The notes below the pieces were generated by a model that saw nothing but the letters and a program-made list of their open reading frames with translations, had not been told where the DNA came from and did not search any database. A stretch of DNA of 21,826 nt from a virus, in IMG/VR virus record IMGVR_UViG_3300010885_033321, positions 1-21,826 of that record; one strand, written 5' to 3'. Both the position numbers and the translations under genes were made by a program. Shown one piece after another: positions 20,196-21,826 of this stretch. Position 1 is the first letter of the stretch; every line of letters starts with the position of its first letter.

Positions 20196-20484
20196 ATTGA
20201 TTATGGTTGATGAGAGACCATATGTAGTATCTTTAGAGAAGATAGAACTTGGCGATAAAGCCATTGTAACGGTGGGAGGACAATACCCATCAATCGTTGA
20301 ATGTCAAAATGAGACGGTATTAAATTTGTTGACAGAATCAAAGTTGTCTTTGACCCAGTCGTTTAAGATTTTTATGGAACCTGAGTACGTTAAGTTCACG
20401 GGAGAACAGATTGAAAAGATCCTTGAGAACGACGGACTAATGGATGTTATCCTTGAGGATGGTGTGTACAAATATACGTTATAA
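20179..20484 (+). CDS. Unknown 101-aa protein
   Basis: The protein is soluble and beta-rich at the start (MTQKVKLIMVDERPYVVSLE), then alpha/beta; no family is recognised. Its stop overlaps the start of the next tiny gene by one base (TAATG). It is a member of the 18889-21097 operon. Confidence 0.75.
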   Translation: MTQKVKLIMVDERPYVVSLEKIELGDKAIVTVGGQYPSIVECQNETVLNLLTESKLSLTQSFKIFMEPEYVKFTGEQIEKILENDGLMDVILEDGVYKYTL

Positions 20485-20582
20485 TGTTGTCTGAAACATA
20501 CGTACATATATATGGTTTAGGTACGGTAATAGTAATATTATTTGGATACCTGTTGCGTAAATACTTAAGAAAAAATAATTAA
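20484..20582 (+). CDS. Tiny single-pass membrane protein (32 aa)
   Basis: A 32-aa ORF starts in the TAATG overlap with the previous gene and ends 1 nt before the next ATG. It has one hydrophobic stretch (YGLGTVIVILFGYLL, residues 10-24) and a basic tail (RKYLRKNN), so the tail should stay in the cytoplasm. The exact fit between its neighbours is the main support. Function unknown. Confidence 0.6.
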   Translation: MLSETYVHIYGLGTVIVILFGYLLRKYLRKNN

Positions 20583-20583
20583 A

Positions 20584-20853
20584 ATGGAAGGGTATAGTAA
20601 AGAGGAGTATAATAAAATGTTAATTGAAATACTTGATAGATCAATTGAGTTAGGTAATCAATCTATTGTTATGAGTCTTTTTATTTTTGTTGAATCAATG
20701 TTGTTATTTTTTAACTACATTAAATTAGATGCGTTTTACATAATAACAATTGCATTGGCTATGATAAAATATTCGTACAATAACCATAAAATTAAATTAA
20801 ATGACATTGCAATTCAATATATAATAGACCTTAGGGATAAGGAAAACACATAA
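20584..20853 (+). CDS. Small membrane protein with two hydrophobic segments
   Basis: An 89-aa protein with a polar N terminus (MEGYSKEEYNKML), two membrane-spanning stretches at about 27-44 (SIVMSLFIFVESMLLFF) and about 49-62 (DAFYIITIALAMI), and a polar C-terminal helix, so both termini probably face the same side. A holin-like role fits the size, but there is no neighbouring endolysin and no diagnostic motif. It directly follows the 32-aa membrane gene. Confidence 0.75.
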   Translation: MEGYSKEEYNKMLIEILDRSIELGNQSIVMSLFIFVESMLLFFNYIKLDAFYIITIALAMIKYSYNNHKIKLNDIAIQYIIDLRDKENT

Positions 20854-20872
20854 ACTTGTAATTAAATTAACA

Positions 20873-21097
20873 ATGAAAAGAACACTTGATCTACATGGAA
20901 TTAAACACTCAGAAGTTTCACGAATTATTGATCAGTTCTTGTGGGAACAGATCCAAAAGAAATCAACTTCGGTTGAGATAATAACAGGGAATAGTAATAC
21001 AATGAAAGAAATTGTAAAAAAATCCCTAACCGATTATGACTTTGATTCATATGTGGAAGTTTATAATCAAGGTAAAATTATTGTAAGACTTATTTAA
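20873..21097 (+). CDS. Stand-alone Smr domain protein
   Basis: The 74-aa protein is a single Smr domain: LDLHG (residues 5-9) and the helix EVSRIIDQFLW, then the strand-turn EIITGNS (35-41, the family's TGxG position with N-S in place of G), then KEIVKKSL and a final strand KIIVRLI. Smr domains in MutS2, SmrB and relatives bind branched DNA or cleave mRNA at collided ribosomes. The LDLHG catalytic-type motif is present, but the altered TGxG loop could affect activity. A phage copy might act in nucleic-acid processing or on stalled ribosomes. It is the last gene before a terminator. Confidence 0.88.
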   Translation: MKRTLDLHGIKHSEVSRIIDQFLWEQIQKKSTSVEIITGNSNTMKEIVKKSLTDYDFDSYVEVYNQGKIIVRLI

Positions 21098-21109
21098 AAA
21101 AATATCTAT

Positions 21110-21138
21110 CCCCCGGTTGAATAAGTCGGGGGTTTTTT
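21110..21138 (+). terminator. Rho-independent terminator after the Smr gene
   Basis: The 6-bp GC-rich stem CCCCCG / CGGGGG with an 11-nt loop is followed by TTTTTT. Confidence 0.88.
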
Positions 21139-21139
21139 G

Positions 21140-21147
21140 TATCTTTA
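21140..21147 (+). promoter_or_regulatory. Promoter-like TATCTTTA, 4 nt before ATG
   Basis: TATCTTTA-ATCT-ATG differs from TAnnTTTG only at the last base and keeps the same 4-nt spacing, directly after a terminator. Confidence 0.5.
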
Positions 21148-21151
21148 ATCT

Positions 21152-21826
21152 ATGTTAGAAGTAGAAGGCAAAACATTTCATAAATTTGTGGAGATAAAGA
21201 ACTATAGAACTAGTTTATATCTCAATTATTGTGATATAAATCAAAAAGATAGAAATATCTTAGGTTTGTATGTTGAGACAAAACAGAAAGACAAGTTCTT
21301 TTCTGATGCTCAATTCTATAATGAAGATGCTTTTGTTAAACATTTTGGGGATACATTTGCATCAGTCCATTTTGATAGACAAAGATTGTTTATAGAAGAA
21401 GGGGATGATAAAATATCAATTAAGTTCCAATTTTACCGAAAAACTAGAAAAGTAGGTGGTAGGTACTTTACAGAAAGAAAGGTCACAAACTACCTCACCT
21501 TTAACTTCAAAAAGAAAATGTTTTATTCTGGAACATTCTCAACAAAAAAGAAACAAGTTATTGGAAGAAGTATGAAAGTGAATCCAACATACTTCGCTAT
21601 AGAAACTTTTTTAAGAAACATTAGAATTGAAAATAGTGTTGCTGTGGACCAGTACCTTTATTTTTTCTTAGAAAAGATTTGGGATAGAATGGGAATTGAA
21701 AATCCACAAAACTTTCAGTGGGATTGTATGAGATCGTTTTATAGTTTAACTTACTATTTGGTTAATGGTATTAAAATCCCAAACAATTGGAGAAAATTCA
21801 CAGGTACATTCTTTTCTAAAAAAGAA
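21152..21826 (+). CDS. Unknown protein, 3' end cut by the window edge
   Basis: An ATG at 21152 opens a frame with no stop to the end of the window (225 codons). The protein starts MLEVEGKTFHKFVEIKNYRT and is basic and aromatic-rich. It has beta segments in the first half (ISIKFQFYRKTRK; YLTFNFKKKMFYSGTF) and helices after about residue 150 (YLYFFLEKIWDRMGI; WDCMRSFYSLTYYLVNG). The second half, with its 'helix-W-D-x-M' and 'IPNNW' segments, could be a separate domain. I do not recognise the family; the layout faintly suggests PcfJ-like proteins, without firm support. The promoter and terminator just upstream support this start. Confidence 0.7.
   Translation, partial: MLEVEGKTFHKFVEIKNYRTSLYLNYCDINQKDRNILGLYVETKQKDKFFSDAQFYNEDAFVKHFGDTFASVHFDRQRLFIEEGDDKISIKFQFYRKTRKVGGRYFTERKVTNYLTFNFKKKMFYSGTFSTKKKQVIGRSMKVNPTYFAIETFLRNIRIENSVAVDQYLYFFLEKIWDRMGIENPQNFQWDCMRSFYSLTYYLVNGIKIPNNWRKFTGTFFSKKE

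Noticed and set aside
1-21826. CRISPR array, insertion sequence or integrase
   Set aside because: No regularly spaced repeats, no transposase or recombinase motifs and no terminal inverted repeats were seen.

Overview
The window is AT-rich, almost fully coding, and packed with short overlapping genes. It most resembles part of a large tailed-phage (Caudoviricetes) genome with a Bacteroidota/Flavobacteriia host. Reasons for the host: several starts are preceded by the Bacteroidota-type -7 element TAnnTTTG, starts have A-rich flanks rather than Shine-Dalgarno sequences, two lipoproteins have LTSC lipoboxes, and one gene belongs to an 'LRxGxxV ... VHELQNSYFVITGKEL' family that I recall from Bacteroidota genomes and phages. 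Reasons for phage: DUF3310, an orphan DNA methyltransferase, an RNA ligase, a polynucleotide-kinase-like protein, a solitary Smr domain, many unknown small ORFs, and several proteins with a T4-like capsid-targeting leader. No terminase, capsid, tail, polymerase or integrase gene lies in the window, so the phage assignment is inferred.

Layout: 1-155 is the 3' end of a plus-strand gene. 145-2227 is a minus-strand block holding an S-adenosylmethionine-synthetase-like protein, an acidic unknown and a 48-aa Gln-rich protein. 2332-7179 runs plus: a leader-bearing acidic protein, an unknown 264-aa protein, glutamine synthetase (GSII type), DUF3310, small proteins and a DNA methyltransferase. 7160-8695 holds DUF192 (minus), a Nudix hydrolase, a small unknown and a lipoprotein. 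8823-10444 holds leader-bearing proteins, one Gly-rich, one with a peptidoglycan-binding domain, and one on the minus strand. 10486-11528 is a kinase plus metallophosphoesterase pair. 11555-12805 is a leader-bearing protein with an HExxH motif. 12842-15782 is an overlapping operon ending in a cyclic-phosphate-processing receiver (cREC) protein and an RNA ligase. 15827-17925 contains an AAA ATPase and small genes. 18167-18757 is a leader-bearing membrane protein. 18889-21097 is an operon with a HAD phosphatase-like protein and an Smr domain. 21152 to the end is a partial gene.

Three themes connect the genes. (1) At least six otherwise unrelated proteins begin with a short leader (consensus about M-K-x-I-x-[LI]-[TN]-E-x-[QE]-[LM]) that ends near an [LIV]-x-E motif. 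This resembles the capsid-targeting, prohead-protease-cleaved leaders of T4 internal proteins, and suggests a set of co-packaged or virion-internal proteins. (2) End-healing and end-sealing enzymes (kinase, phosphoesterase, cREC, RNA ligase, HAD) are spread over about 9 kb and could form an RNA-repair toolkit against host anticodon nucleases. (3) Two promoter classes are visible: TAnnTTTG, and TATTTAT(A/T). Both often sit 3-7 nt before the ATG, which implies leaderless or near-leaderless mRNAs. TATTTAT precedes nearly all the leader-bearing genes.
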